A DNA stretch of 64,000 nucleotides from Saccharospirillaceae bacterium (GCA_021208685.1 JAJOJJ010000020.1:1-64000), one strand, 5' to 3'; shown: positions 43,093 through 52,699, counted from the first letter of the stretch. The notes: a model not told the origin generated them from the letters alone. A program made the numbers and translations.

Positions 43093-44175
43093 TCAGTCGT
43101 TACCGAACAGGCTGGATTTTTCACCACCTTCTGCTGGTTTATCCGTTGCCGGCGTTTCGGCAACGGTTTCTGCTTCCGGAGTTTCAACGGCCGGTGTTTC
43201 AGTAACAGGAGCTTCAACGGCGGATGTTTCAATAACAGGCGCTTCAACAGCTGGTGCTGCTACCGGTGCGGCAACGGCGGTCGTTTCAACGGCAGCGTCT
43301 TTCACTTCTGCGTCTGCAGCGGCGACGACAGGCGCGGCTGGTTTTTTCGCAGCAGTTTTTTTAGCGGCTGTTTTTTTCGCAGCAGGTTTTTTCGCAGCAG
43401 GTTTGGTGGCTGGTTTCTCAACCGCTGGTGTGGCGGCGGCCGGTTCAGTCGCTGCGGCTTTTTTGGCAGCAGGCTTAGCCGCCGCTTTCTTGGCAGCTGC
43501 TTTTGGTGCTGCGGCTGGCTGTTCGGCAGCAGGAGCAGCAACGGCTTTTTTCACAGCAGGCTTACGGGCTACGGTTTTCTTTTTGGCCGCTGCCGGGGCT
43601 GTCAGTTTGGCCTGAGCTTTTTCAAAATCAGCGATGACTTTTTCCAGTGCAGCGCGTGATTTTGCTTCCAGAGTCAGAGCGGCCATTGCCGCTTTGGCAG
43701 CCACGGCGGCTTCTTTGGCGGTTGCCGCTTCAGCTTTGGCGGCTTCGGCACGGTCGCGGGCGGCTTCAAGCTGACGTACAGCAGCCGGTGTTTTCTTGGC
43801 TTTTACTTTTTCTGCAACGGTTTTGCGTGCAGCATTGGCTTTGGCCAGTTTCTCATTGGCTTTCACTTGTGATGCCGTCGCTTTGGCAACAGCTTTCTCG
43901 GCATCGCTCAGCTCTTTGGTGCGGGCAGCAGCCAGTTTGGCCTGCAGTGCCGCAATGTCTTTTTCAAGTTGCTGAACAGCCGTCAGAGCCGTTACTTTGG
44001 CAACCACCGTTTTAACCGCCGCTTTTTTCGCTACCGGCTTCTTCACTACAACTTTTTTGGCAACAGGTTTCTTGGCTGCAGCGTTCTTAACAGGCGCTTT
44101 GGCAACTGTTTTTACGGCAGTTTTTGCTTTGGGTTGAGCAGCTTTTTTTGCGGGTGCTTTTTTGCGGGCGGCCAT
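43093..44175 (-). CDS. algP: AlgP-like histone H1-type DNA-binding protein
   Basis: 360 residues, dominated by Ala, Lys, Pro and Val. A basic N-terminus (PAKKAAQPKAKTAVKTVAKA) is followed by a Lys/Ala coiled coil (about 65-200). A block of AAKK/PAAKK repeats (about 225-290) resembles eukaryotic H1 tails and pseudomonad AlgP. An unusual acidic Val/Glu/Thr/Pro tail (about 300-360) ends SSLFGND. AlgP-type proteins bind DNA non-specifically and were linked to alginate gene control; the acidic tail is less familiar. GAGGAA gives a clear start. The gene follows an AT-rich promoter region and ends at a terminator inside the convergent gene. Confidence 0.85.
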   Translation of the reverse strand: MAARKKAPAKKAAQPKAKTAVKTVAKAPVKNAAAKKPVAKKVVVKKPVAKKAAVKTVVAKVTALTAVQQLEKDIAALQAKLAAARTKELSDAEKAVAKATASQVKANEKLAKANAARKTVAEKVKAKKTPAAVRQLEAARDRAEAAKAEAATAKEAAVAAKAAMAALTLEAKSRAALEKVIADFEKAQAKLTAPAAAKKKTVARKPAVKKAVAAPAAEQPAAAPKAAAKKAAAKPAAKKAAATEPAAATPAVEKPATKPAAKKPAAKKTAAKKTAAKKPAAPVVAAADAEVKDAAVETTAVAAPVAAPAVEAPVIETSAVEAPVTETPAVETPEAETVAETPATDKPAEGGEKSSLFGND

Positions 44176-44253
44176 GTGAATTCCTCATTCAGGTTTGATC
44201 GTCGGGGGCATTATACGAAATGAATTAAAATCATCTATTTATTTTATATGAAT

Positions 44254-44997
44254 TTATTTTTCGGCTGGCTGACGGATGTTGTCAATGGTTTTACTTAACC
44301 ACTGCAGCAAAGGTTGCCATTCATTTTCATCTTTAGAATCCTGCTGATCAAAATCGACCAGACCCAGGCCGTGCTCACTGGCACGGACATAAAACTGAGT
44401 ATCGCGCAGTGCGGCGATAAAGGGAATTTGCAGGCTGTTAAGGAAGCGCTCCAGTTTGGCGTATATCAATGTATTTTTACGCACGCGGTTAGCGACAACA
44501 GCAATAGGTTTGGGGTTAATACGATAAGCACGCGATAACAGAACGTCGCGGATAAAACCGGTAGCGGCGCGGATATCAATAGCGGAAGGAATAACCGGGA
44601 TAACGATAAGATCGGATTGCTGAATAAGATCGGATAACTCATTACCGGCAAGTCCGGCCGGTGTATCGAGTATGACACGGCTGGTATTGGCGGGTACGCG
44701 CAGACTCCAGGTGCGGGTAGAGGCGCTGGGAACATGGCGCTGAAAGGCTGCCACTCCGCTGATTTTAGGCAAATGCTGATCACGGACCTGAAGCCAATCC
44801 ATTGAGGAGCCCTGAGGGTCATAATCAATCAATGCGGTTACTTCACCCTGACGGGAAAAGTAGCTGGCAAGATTGGTTGCCATGGTTGTTTTGCCACAGC
44901 CGCCCTTGGCGTTCGCAACCATAATGCGCACCGGAACTGCACGGCTGATAACCCGGGCAGCTGCCGGACCATCTTGTGGCGTTAGTGTTTCTGTCAC
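44254..44997 (-). CDS. orphan ParA/MinD-family ATPase
   Basis: 247 residues from a GTG with AGGGA upstream. Deviant Walker A motif AKGGCGKTTMATNLASYF, switch regions DYDPQGSSMDWL and ILDTPAGLAGNELSDL. These features mark a ParA-type ATPase that forms nucleotide-dependent dimers. No parB or parS-like site is adjacent, so it is not a chromosome-partition pair. Such orphans position other cargo (pili, chemoreceptors, carboxysomes) or have unknown roles. It lies upstream of algP on the same strand, about 80 bases away. Confidence 0.9.
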   Translation of the reverse strand: MTETLTPQDGPAAARVISRAVPVRIMVANAKGGCGKTTMATNLASYFSRQGEVTALIDYDPQGSSMDWLQVRDQHLPKISGVAAFQRHVPSASTRTWSLRVPANTSRVILDTPAGLAGNELSDLIQQSDLIVIPVIPSAIDIRAATGFIRDVLLSRAYRINPKPIAVVANRVRKNTLIYAKLERFLNSLQIPFIAALRDTQFYVRASEHGLGLVDFDQQDSKDENEWQPLLQWLSKTIDNIRQPAEK

Positions 44998-45113
44998 TGA
45001 AATATCCCTGCTTCCTTATTCAGTACCGTTTATTATCAGGTCGCTTTTTGTCCTGTGCATTTGTAGCATAGGTTATAATCACCGGGCGTGGAATGAATCT
45101 CAAGGATGAACCG

Positions 45114-45548
45114 ATGAAAAGTAAAATTGCCTTTATGCTGGTTATTCTGGGCCTGGCCGTTGCTGCGCCGTATTTTATTAAAGGCCCTGATGGTAAGCCG
45201 TTACTGTCTTCCGGAACTGAGCCGGAGCTGTTATCAACAGAGCAAACGCGGCAGACCTATTATAAATGGCAGGATAACAAAGGCGTCTGGCATTTCGGTG
45301 ATGAGGTGCCGGACGGTGTTGTCGCACAGGCCGTAGACATTGATACCGCTGCCAATGTTATTCAGAGCGTTAAGGTTCCCGCGCCGCAGGAGTCTGAAGA
45401 AAAGAAACGTCAGGACGAGCCTGACGCTAAAATTCCGGGCTTACCCATGACGATTAATCCGGCAGATATTCCCAAACTGCTGGATGACGCCAAGGGTGTG
45501 CAGACGTTGGTTGATCAGCGTAAAAAAGACATCGATCAGGCGCGCTGA
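45114..45548 (+). CDS. DUF4124 domain-containing protein
   Basis: 144 residues from the ATG at 45114, preceded by AAGGA at good spacing; an earlier ATG (45093) has none. One N-terminal membrane helix or uncleaved signal (MLVILGLAVAAPYFI) is followed by the DUF4124 core YYKWQDNKGVWHFGDEVP. The charged C-terminal half has repeated DD/KK. The domain binds nothing known; it is common in periplasmic proteins of Pseudomonas relatives. It stands alone between ParA and the WD40 lipoprotein. Confidence 0.85.
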   Translation: MKSKIAFMLVILGLAVAAPYFIKGPDGKPLLSSGTEPELLSTEQTRQTYYKWQDNKGVWHFGDEVPDGVVAQAVDIDTAANVIQSVKVPAPQESEEKKRQDEPDAKIPGLPMTINPADIPKLLDDAKGVQTLVDQRKKDIDQAR

Positions 45549-45578
45549 GTGCCTGCATCGTTCGGATGTATTATGGGC

Positions 45579-46547
45579 TCAGCGCAGAAAATACAGCATG
45601 CCGTTGGAGCCAGCGGCCAGCCATTGGTTGTTGTGAAAGGCAACGTCTTCCACCAGTACGTTATTGCTGACCCAGGTATCGCGTGGACTGGCGCGCCATA
45701 TGTGGCTGCGTTTGCCATTGGCGGTATTCCACAATTCAATTTGTCCGGAGCTGTTGCCGGTCAGTAACTGGCTGTTGTTGGCAGAAAACCGGGCAGCACT
45801 GTAGTGTCCGCGCGTACGGTCTATCTGTTGCAACAAACGCCCGGATGCCACATCCCATATTTTTCCGCTTTCATTCAGGGCTGAGGTAAATAATAACCGG
45901 CCATCGGCGGAGAGTTGCGCGGTTTTAACCTGATTATTGTGTTTGAGCTGGTGCAGTAATTTTCCGTTTTCCAGATTCCAGAGGCGGGCGTGCAGATCAT
46001 CACTGGCGCTGGCGGCGAGTAAGCTGTTGTCGCTGACGCTGACATCGTAAACGGTGCCATCGTGGGCAAGTCTCTGGCGGATACCACCGTTTTTAATATC
46101 GAACAGCGTTGCGGTGTAATCGGTCATGGCCAGCAGTGCATAGTTGCCGTTGGTGGTCAGGGCAATATCTTCAATGTCGCCCGGTGAATTCCAGAACCAT
46201 ACGGCTTCTCCGCTGTCACGCGCCCAGAGCACAATGGTGCGGTTGTCGGTCGTGGCAACAAAATTACCTTCGGGCGAGAACGCGCTGCTGGTGATGTTGC
46301 TGTAGCCTTCGGCTTTATGATTCCAGTCGATCAGCCGCTCTGCGGGATTGATACTCCAGAGGCTGCCGCCATGATGCAGGCTGCCAACCATCAGCTCTTT
46401 TCCGTTAGCAGAAAAGCTCATCGAATAAGCGCCCTGACGGGAAACCTCACGCACATCGGCGGGTGTTTTTGCATCGTCGCAGCCGCTCAGTAATAAAGTC
46501 AGAGGCAATAATAAGACGGCATTAACATGCTGCAGTCGCTGAATCAT
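45579..46547 (-). CDS. WD40-repeat lipoprotein, probably inner-membrane retained
   Basis: 322 residues. Signal peptide with lipobox LLSGC (Cys about 23) followed by Asp-Asp. Asp at +2 is the classical signal that avoids Lol export, so the protein should stay on the periplasmic face of the inner membrane. The rest is a seven-bladed WD40 propeller: repeats such as SSAFSPEGNFVATTDNRTIV, LAASASDDLHARLWNLENGK and QLLTGNSSGQIELWNTANGK. Probably a scaffold; partners unknown. It lies downstream of rsd on the same strand, behind a strong hairpin. Confidence 0.88.
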   Translation of the reverse strand: MIQRLQHVNAVLLLPLTLLLSGCDDAKTPADVREVSRQGAYSMSFSANGKELMVGSLHHGGSLWSINPAERLIDWNHKAEGYSNITSSAFSPEGNFVATTDNRTIVLWARDSGEAVWFWNSPGDIEDIALTTNGNYALLAMTDYTATLFDIKNGGIRQRLAHDGTVYDVSVSDNSLLAASASDDLHARLWNLENGKLLHQLKHNNQVKTAQLSADGRLLFTSALNESGKIWDVASGRLLQQIDRTRGHYSAARFSANNSQLLTGNSSGQIELWNTANGKRSHIWRASPRDTWVSNNVLVEDVAFHNNQWLAAGSNGMLYFLR

Positions 46548-46600
46548 GGCAAACCCGTGGCAGATTTATTTTCTATCAGTGTAGATCGTCTGGCGGGATT

Positions 46601-46630
46601 GTGCGGTTCCCGTTGTTACGGGAACCGCAC
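46601..46630. repeat. perfect 13-bp hairpin between rsd and the WD40 gene
   Basis: GTGCGGTTCCCGT and its complement ACGGGAACCGCAC are separated by TGTT. It is very stable, but no T-run follows on either strand, so a standard intrinsic terminator is not supported. It could pause polymerase, stabilise the rsd mRNA end or bind a protein. Confidence 0.7.
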
Positions 46631-46642
46631 AGGAGGGAAGGA

Positions 46643-47116
46643 CTATGCGCTGGCCAGCTCGCGGTGAGCGGTGTGCAAACGGGCAATTAATTGATCTTCC
46701 AGTTCAAAACGCTCTTCCAGAATTTCTCCGATGGCGGATAAATCCTGTGGCAGGTGCGCCAGTTGTTCAAAGGTGCAGTGTTCGTCGTAGGTGTCGTTAA
46801 AGTCAACGCAACGACCGGTAAGAGCATCCAGTTTGGGTACCAGTGTGGAGGCCAGCTCGAGACCACCATCGTCATACTCTTTGGCTTCGTTGATCAGTTG
46901 CTCGTAAATTTCAAAGTGTCCTGCGGAGCAGTAGTCCATCATGCTTTGACAAAAGCGCTGAATACCAGGACCCAGAGGCTGTTCGGCTGACAGCGGTTTG
47001 CTGGCTGACAGATTGCAGAACAGAACGATCAGTTCCTGACGGCTGTTAAGCCAGGCATCAATTAATTTGTGAACGCCGCCCCAGCGTTCCTGTGCAGTTT
47101 TACAACCTTCCAGCAT
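46643..47116 (-). CDS. rsd: Rsd/AlgQ family anti-sigma-70 factor
   Basis: 157 residues, all-helical, matching Rsd/AlgQ: MLEGCKTAQERWGGVHKLID at the start, WLNSRQELIVLFCNLSA next, and CVDFNDTYDEHC in the C-terminal third. The protein binds region 4 of the housekeeping sigma factor and frees core RNA polymerase for alternative sigma factors in stationary phase; in Pseudomonas AlgQ affects alginate and siderophore genes. GGAGA before the ATG supports the start. It is read after dsbB on the same strand. Confidence 0.93.
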   Translation of the reverse strand: MLEGCKTAQERWGGVHKLIDAWLNSRQELIVLFCNLSASKPLSAEQPLGPGIQRFCQSMMDYCSAGHFEIYEQLINEAKEYDDGGLELASTLVPKLDALTGRCVDFNDTYDEHCTFEQLAHLPQDLSAIGEILEERFELEDQLIARLHTAHRELASA

Positions 47117-47278
47117 GGTCTTCTCCTTGGCGAACCGCGATGATCAGTGAGGTTCGCTGCCTTATTGTTCTGAGGGTATGTGGACACTATAGGCCGGGCA
47201 AAAAGGGCGAGGCAAGCAGCTTTTGTGTTTGCATTTCCGGCATTTTCTGCTTGCCCTGAACATGATTGAGCTGGACGT

Positions 47279-47809
47279 TCAGCGGTGGCGTGGCCAGATG
47301 CGGAACAGAGCAAAGGCGGCTGCCAGTGTGAAGCCGATAAACCACAGGCGGGTCCACTCCGGCATGGTCAGGCCGAGAAAATTCCAGGATACATCGGCGC
47401 AATTACCATTACCGCTGAGCATGACGCTGAGCAGTTCGCTCAGTGGCAGTGTTTCAATCAGATAATCGAAACCCGGGCCGCAGGCCGGAACGTCTTCCGG
47501 TGGCAGATTCTGTAACCAGACATGATGATCGGCTACCCAGACGCCACCGATGGCAGACAGCAGGGTGAATATCAGTGCGATGCGCAATGTCCAGCTGGCA
47601 GGCCTGTTCTCTCGCTGACGGGCAATAAAGGCGGCCAGACAGCCAAGACCAATCGCGAGGGTGGCAAGCCGTTGCACCATGCACAGTGGGCACGGTTCCA
47701 GATACAGCGCGTATTCAAAATAATACGCCGCTGCAAGGAGGCCGGCGCATGAAAGAAATCCGGCAAGATAGCCGTGGTGTAACGACAGTGATTTCAGAAA
47801 TGTTTGCAT
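47279..47809 (-). CDS. dsbB: disulfide bond formation protein B
   Basis: 176 residues from the ATG at 47809; upstream in-frame sequence lacks a membrane-protein character and is excluded. Four membrane helices. The two redox pairs are present: Cys40-Cys43 (EPCPLC) in the first periplasmic loop and Cys110 with Cys137 in the second. DsbB reoxidises DsbA and passes electrons to ubiquinone. The gene precedes rsd on the same strand, a linkage (dsb-algQ) also known from Pseudomonas. Confidence 0.93.
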   Translation of the reverse strand: MQTFLKSLSLHHGYLAGFLSCAGLLAAAYYFEYALYLEPCPLCMVQRLATLAIGLGCLAAFIARQRENRPASWTLRIALIFTLLSAIGGVWVADHHVWLQNLPPEDVPACGPGFDYLIETLPLSELLSVMLSGNGNCADVSWNFLGLTMPEWTRLWFIGFTLAAAFALFRIWPRHR

Positions 47810-47944
47810 AAAAATTCCACAATCTGACGCTTTGCGTCTGGTTGGTTTGCAGTCTACCACAGCCACAATCCGGAGGATCTGGTCTAAGATCAATAGGGAG
47901 GCGGCCAGGGTGCCGGGTTGCGATTAGTCAGGAGGAGTAGAGGT

Positions 47945-48376
47945 ATGTTCCGCAGGTCAGTGAAGTTAATCCCAGCAAGCATTCTGATATCAGGCATCGT
48001 GTTCAGCCTGATGATGGTTTCCGCTGCTCAGGCGGAAGACGTTCCGGTGAGCTCTGATGCCAAATATCTGCATCTCGAACCGGCCTTTGTGGTGAATTAT
48101 GGCAGTACCGGGCGGATGAAATATCTGCGCACGGAAATTGCCCTGAAAGTTTCCGGTGCAGAGTCTGCTGCTAAGGTGAATCTGCACAAACCCTATATCC
48201 GTAATAATCTGGTTATGCTGCTCAGTGCGCAGGAAGCGGTAACGATGAACAGCTCTCAGGGGCGTGAATCATTGCGTAAAGTGGCGTTGGATGAAGTGCG
48301 GGCGCTGATGGTCAAGCTTGAGGGTTCACCCTTTATCGATGATTTATTCTTCAGTAATTTTGTGGTGCAGAATTAA
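47945..48376 (+). CDS. FliL-like protein outside a flagellar locus
   Basis: 143 residues from the ATG at 47945, just after GGAGGAG and AGAGG. A signal peptide or anchor (SILISGIVFSLMMVSAAQA) is followed by a FliL-type periplasmic domain: YLHLEPAFVVNYGSTGRMKY, RTEIALKVS and a late RKVALDEVRALMVKLEG. Flagellar FliL stabilises the stator near the motor. Here no flagellar gene adjoins, a pattern typical of the second FliL-like paralogue in Pseudomonas relatives. Function unproven. A bidirectional terminator separates it from gshA. Confidence 0.85.
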   Translation: MFRRSVKLIPASILISGIVFSLMMVSAAQAEDVPVSSDAKYLHLEPAFVVNYGSTGRMKYLRTEIALKVSGAESAAKVNLHKPYIRNNLVMLLSAQEAVTMNSSQGRESLRKVALDEVRALMVKLEGSPFIDDLFFSNFVVQN

Positions 48377-48472
48377 GGCGCCTCTGAATACTGTGCTCAT
48401 GCGCAGCGGTGCAGAATGATTCAGGGACACCTTTAAAACGCTGATCTTAAAAGGGCGAGCCGTGAATAAAAT

Positions 48473-48495
48473 CGGGGAGTAATCTCCCCGTTTTT
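48473..48495. terminator. bidirectional intrinsic terminator
   Basis: CGGGGAG and CTCCCCG pair around a TAAT loop, with five Ts on the right and an A-rich left flank. It lies between the convergent FliL-like and gshA genes. Confidence 0.85.
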
Positions 48496-48513
48496 ATCTC
48501 AGCCGTTCAGCGC

Positions 48514-50082
48514 TCAGCGCTGAAGGTATTGTGCTAAGTATTCGGCAAACGGCAGGGTGTCCGACTGTTCAAGCGCTTCCTGTGCGGCCAGTGAATCACG
48601 CGCCATTTGCTGCCATTGCTGATACACCTGCGGGCCAGGATTCTCACTCAGCGTTTTGCGGTGTTGTTCGGCTTGCTGGCGCGTCAGATCCGCAAACTCA
48701 ATCTCATTTTCCTGCAGCTGTTGCAGTACCTGTGCCGATGGCGTGAGACGGCTGTCGGCCAGTTTCAGGCGCTGCTGACCCAGGCTGTCCGTGTGGAAGG
48801 TTTGGCCGCAGGCACGATCCATCATACTGGCCAGCGCTTTCATGTCGCCGAGCAGCTGCATGCCCCAGGTTTGCAGGTTGATGTTACCGTCGGCCTGTTC
48901 CAGCATCAGGCCCGGACGACGGCCTTCCATGACGGTGCGTTGCTGATTGCGTTTGATGCGCCAGTATTCGGTTTCGTCGATATCCGGGCTGGGTTGCAGC
49001 AGGCACCAGGTCAGGAATACATCCATAAACTGCATCTGCGGAACGTCGATACCCAGCGGCATAAAAGGATTCACATCGGTGCAGCGCACCTCGATGTATT
49101 CAACGCCGTATTTATCCAGCGCCTGCAGCGGTTTTTCGCCTTCGCGTGCGACGCGCTTCGGACGGATATCGCTGTAGTATTCGTTTTCGATCTGCAGCAG
49201 GTTGCTGTTCAGTTGCCTGTAATGACCCTGCTCGTCCTGTACACCAATGGCTTCGTAAGCGGCGATGGGTTTGGTAACGGCGCTGCCGAGGGTTTCAACG
49301 TAGCGTTCAAGGGTGTTGTGACACACCATCAGATCGGATTGCGCGTTGTTCTGGTAGCCCAGATCACTCATGCGCAGCGAGGTCGCATAAGGTGCATACA
49401 ATGTGTGCTCATAAAGACGATCCAGTTTGTGGTCGCGGCCAGCCAGAAAGGTGCTGCACACCGCCGGAGATGCGCCAAACAGATACATCAGCAACCAGGA
49501 ATAGCGGCGGAAATTACGGATCAGGCCAAAGTACCGTGCCGAGATATAGCTCTGCGGACTGTATTGATCACCACGCTCATCGTTGGCCTGCAGCAGTGGC
49601 CAGATCTCTGCCGGCAGCGAGAAGTTATAGTGAATACCGGAAATGGTCTGCATGGTGCGGCCATAACGATGCCACAGGCCATGACGGTACACATGTTTGA
49701 GCTGGCCGAGGTTGGAGGTGCCGTAATGGGCAATCGGAATGCTCATTTCGCCCTGCAGAATACAGGGCATGGAGCTTGGCCAGATCAGTTCACCATCCAG
49801 CTGTTTGTAGGCAAAGCGGTGAGCAATATTCAGGTAGGCGTATGCTTCATGCGCGCTGGTAAACACCGGGGTAATAAATTCCAGCAGCGCTTCGGAATAA
49901 TCGGTCGTAATGCTTGGATGGGTCAGTGCCGAACCCAGCCCTTTCGGATGGGGTTTCTGGCTGATGATGCCCTGAGGTGAGCAACGTAAGCCTTCTTTTT
50001 CGATGCCACGTTGCAGACGCGCCAGCAAGGGCAGGTGTTGCGGATCGCTGAACAGATTCAGGGCTTGTTGATAATTAGCCAA
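48514..50082 (-). CDS. gshA: glutamate-cysteine ligase
   Basis: 522 residues, close to E. coli GshA (518). It catalyses the first, ATP-dependent step of glutathione synthesis, joining the gamma-carboxyl of glutamate to cysteine. Conserved blocks: GIEKEGLRCSPQGIISQKPH, ITTDYSEALLEFITP, SGIHYNFSLPAE and VEYIEVRCTDVNPF. The start is the first ATG before the conserved N-terminus. It lies downstream of tex on the same strand with about 130 bases between. Confidence 0.96.
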   Translation of the reverse strand: MANYQQALNLFSDPQHLPLLARLQRGIEKEGLRCSPQGIISQKPHPKGLGSALTHPSITTDYSEALLEFITPVFTSAHEAYAYLNIAHRFAYKQLDGELIWPSSMPCILQGEMSIPIAHYGTSNLGQLKHVYRHGLWHRYGRTMQTISGIHYNFSLPAEIWPLLQANDERGDQYSPQSYISARYFGLIRNFRRYSWLLMYLFGASPAVCSTFLAGRDHKLDRLYEHTLYAPYATSLRMSDLGYQNNAQSDLMVCHNTLERYVETLGSAVTKPIAAYEAIGVQDEQGHYRQLNSNLLQIENEYYSDIRPKRVAREGEKPLQALDKYGVEYIEVRCTDVNPFMPLGIDVPQMQFMDVFLTWCLLQPSPDIDETEYWRIKRNQQRTVMEGRRPGLMLEQADGNINLQTWGMQLLGDMKALASMMDRACGQTFHTDSLGQQRLKLADSRLTPSAQVLQQLQENEIEFADLTRQQAEQHRKTLSENPGPQVYQQWQQMARDSLAAQEALEQSDTLPFAEYLAQYLQR

Positions 50083-50214
50083 AGTCGCCTCGGGGCAGAA
50101 ACACAGATCGCCGGATTATAGGGGGAAACTGAGGCCGGACGATACCACCCAGCGGTATGCCGGGTGGGTTTGATTGTTGCGCAGCAGAACCCTGAGGATT
50201 CGGGGCCGGAGCGG

Positions 50215-52551
50215 TTACTTCTTCGCCTTGGCAAATGCCGCCGCCAGCGCCCCGGCCATCGCGCCCTGAGCCGGAGCTTTATCCCCAAAGCTGTTGCGGT
50301 TGGGTGCGCCGTTTGCCCGTTGACCGTTGCGTTGCGGTTTCTCACCCGCCACACGGCCCTCCGCCTGCTCATTGGCATCGTCGCTCATGCGCATCGACAG
50401 GCCGATACGTTTACGCGCGACGTCCACTTCCATCACTTTGACTTTGACGATATCACCGGCTTTCACCACATCGCGCGGGTCTTTGACGAAGGTGTCGGAC
50501 AGCGCAGAAATATGCACCAGACCATCCTGATGTACGCCGATATCAACGAAGGCACCAAAGGCGGCGACGTTGGTGATCACGCCTTCCAGAACCATGTTCG
50601 GCTTCAGATCCCGGATCTCTTCGACGCCTTCCTGATATTGCGCGAATCTGAACTCCGGACGCGGATCGCGGCCCGGCTTCTGCAGTTCATTGAGAATGTC
50701 CTTAACGGTAATTTCGCCGACTTTATCGTCGGTAAACTCCGCGGCGTTCACCGATTTCAGCAGGGCGGCATCACCAATCAGACTGGCCACATCGCGCGAG
50801 AACTGGTGCGCGATTTTCTCCACCACCGGGTAAGATTCCGGGTGTACGGCCGAGGCATCCAGCGGGTTGCTGCCGTTCATAATGCGCAGGAAACCGGCCG
50901 CCAGTTCGAAGGTTTTACCGCCCAGGCGTGGCACATTGAGCAGATCGGCGCGGCTGTTAAAGGCCCCGTTGGCATCGCGGAAGGCGACAATGTTGTTCGC
51001 CAGTGTGCTGTTCAGGCCGGATACACGGGTCAGCAGCGGCGCTGAGGCTGTGTTCAGATCAACACCGACCGAGTTCACACAGTCTTCGATGACCGCATCC
51101 AGCGTGCGCGCCAGCTGGCTCTGGTTCACGTCGTGCTGGTACTGGCCGACGCCGATGGATTTCGGCTCGATTTTTACCAGCTCGGCCAGCGGGTCCTGCA
51201 GACGGCGGGCAATGGAGACGGCGCCACGGATGGTTACATCCAGATCCGGGAATTCTTTCGCCGCCAGCTCGGAGGCTGAGTAAACGGAAGCACCGGCCTC
51301 GTTCACCATCACTTTCTGCACCTGAGTGGCTTTGAACTTCTTCAGCATATCGCCCACGAATTTATCCGTTTCGCGGCTGGCCGTACCGTTACCGATGGCG
51401 ATCAGTTCAACATTGTGTTTGCTGATTAAGGCCATCAGTACGGCTTCAGACTCAGCGATACGGTTTTGTGGCGGAGTCGGGAAAATCGCACAGTGATCGA
51501 CCACTTTGCCGGTGGCGTCGACCACGGCGACTTTTACCCCGGTACGCAGACCCGGATCAAGGCCGATGGTGGCTTTCGGGCCCGCCGGAGCGGCCAGCAG
51601 CAGGTCTTTCAGGTTATCGGCAAAGACTTTAATCGCCGCTTCTTCGGCGCTTTCGCGCAGGTTGCTCATCAGCTCGGTTTCGAGGTGAGTGAGCAGTTTG
51701 ATGCGCCAGGTCCACTTCACCACTTCCGCCAGCCAGCGGTCGGCGGCGCGTCCCTGTTGCACAATATTAAAATGCGAGGCGATCATGCCTTCACAGGGGC
51801 TTGGCGTCAGTTTGTCGGAGGGATCACCGGTGACCAGTGAGAAGCTCAGGATGCCTTCGTTACGGCCACGCAGAATGGCCAGGGCGCGGTGGCTTGGCAC
51901 ACCTTTCAGGGCTTCATCGTGTTCAAAATAGTCGGCAAATTTGGCGCCTGCACCTTCCTGTCCGGGTACAACGCGCACCGACAGCGTGGCTTCCTGCTGC
52001 ATGAACGTACGCAGTTTGGCGAGCAGGTTGGCGTCTTCGGCGAAGCGCTCCATCAGAATGTACTTGGCCCCGTCGAGGGCGGCTTTGGTATCGGCCACAC
52101 CCTGTTCAGCATTGAGGAATCCGGCGGCTTCGGTTTCCGGGTCCAGCGCCGGGTTATCCAGCAGCGCTTCGGCCAGTGGCTGCAGACCGGCTTCGATGGC
52201 GATCTGGCCTTTGGTGCGGCGCTTGGTTTTGTAAGGCAGGTACAGATCTTCGAGGCGGGTTTTGGTGTCGGCGCTTAAAATATCGCGCTTCAGTTCATCG
52301 CTCAGTTTGCCTTGTTCTTCGATGCTTTTCAGAATGGAGGCGCGGCGGTCTTCCATCTCGCGCAGATAACGCAAACGCTCTTCCAGCGTACGCAGCTGAG
52401 TGTCATCCAGCGAGCCGGTGACTTCTTTACGGTATCGGGAAATAAAAGGCACCGTAGCACCTTCGTCCAGCAGCGCGACAGCAGCTGCAACCTGTTGCGG
52501 GCGGATGCCCAGTTCTTCAGCAATACGTAACCCGATGGAATCCTGACTCAT
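50215..52551 (-). CDS. tex: Tex-family RNA-binding transcription accessory protein
   Basis: 778 residues from the ATG at 52551, preceded by AGGAAGGT. An earlier in-frame ATG would overlap the pckA terminator and is rejected. Domains: helical N-terminal region ([20 protein letters not shown]), YqgF/RNase H-like core ([20 protein letters not shown]), helix-hairpin-helix repeats ([20 protein letters not shown]) and a C-terminal S1 domain ([20 protein letters not shown]) before a Gly/Ala/Asn tail. Tex is an essential or toxin-regulating nucleic-acid-binding factor in several bacteria and the homologue of yeast Spt6. Confidence 0.95.
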   Translation of the reverse strand: MSQDSIGLRIAEELGIRPQQVAAAVALLDEGATVPFISRYRKEVTGSLDDTQLRTLEERLRYLREMEDRRASILKSIEEQGKLSDELKRDILSADTKTRLEDLYLPYKTKRRTKGQIAIEAGLQPLAEALLDNPALDPETEAAGFLNAEQGVADTKAALDGAKYILMERFAEDANLLAKLRTFMQQEATLSVRVVPGQEGAGAKFADYFEHDEALKGVPSHRALAILRGRNEGILSFSLVTGDPSDKLTPSPCEGMIASHFNIVQQGRAADRWLAEVVKWTWRIKLLTHLETELMSNLRESAEEAAIKVFADNLKDLLLAAPAGPKATIGLDPGLRTGVKVAVVDATGKVVDHCAIFPTPPQNRIAESEAVLMALISKHNVELIAIGNGTASRETDKFVGDMLKKFKATQVQKVMVNEAGASVYSASELAAKEFPDLDVTIRGAVSIARRLQDPLAELVKIEPKSIGVGQYQHDVNQSQLARTLDAVIEDCVNSVGVDLNTASAPLLTRVSGLNSTLANNIVAFRDANGAFNSRADLLNVPRLGGKTFELAAGFLRIMNGSNPLDASAVHPESYPVVEKIAHQFSRDVASLIGDAALLKSVNAAEFTDDKVGEITVKDILNELQKPGRDPRPEFRFAQYQEGVEEIRDLKPNMVLEGVITNVAAFGAFVDIGVHQDGLVHISALSDTFVKDPRDVVKAGDIVKVKVMEVDVARKRIGLSMRMSDDANEQAEGRVAGEKPQRNGQRANGAPNRNSFGDKAPAQGAMAGALAAAFAKAKK

Positions 52552-52663
52552 AAACCTTCCTGACTCGATAAAAACAGAGTGCGCAGTATAACAGCAGCAC
52601 TGAGAAAAGGGGGCTGGCGGGTATGCGGGTGTTTTCCTGATCATCGGTGAGCTGAATCTCAGG

Positions 52664-52699
52664 CATAAAAAACGGGAGCCGAAGCTCCCGTTTTTTATG
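52664..52699. terminator. pckA terminator
   Basis: A perfect 16-bp stem (52664-52679 with 52684-52699) with a CGAA tetraloop and six As/Ts on either side, 15 bases beyond the pckA stop and upstream of tex. Confidence 0.93.

Noticed and set aside
48607-49980. 457-codon open frame antisense to gshA
   Set aside because: It mirrors the codon bias of the conserved gshA frame and encodes a low-plausibility His/Gln/Val-rich product.
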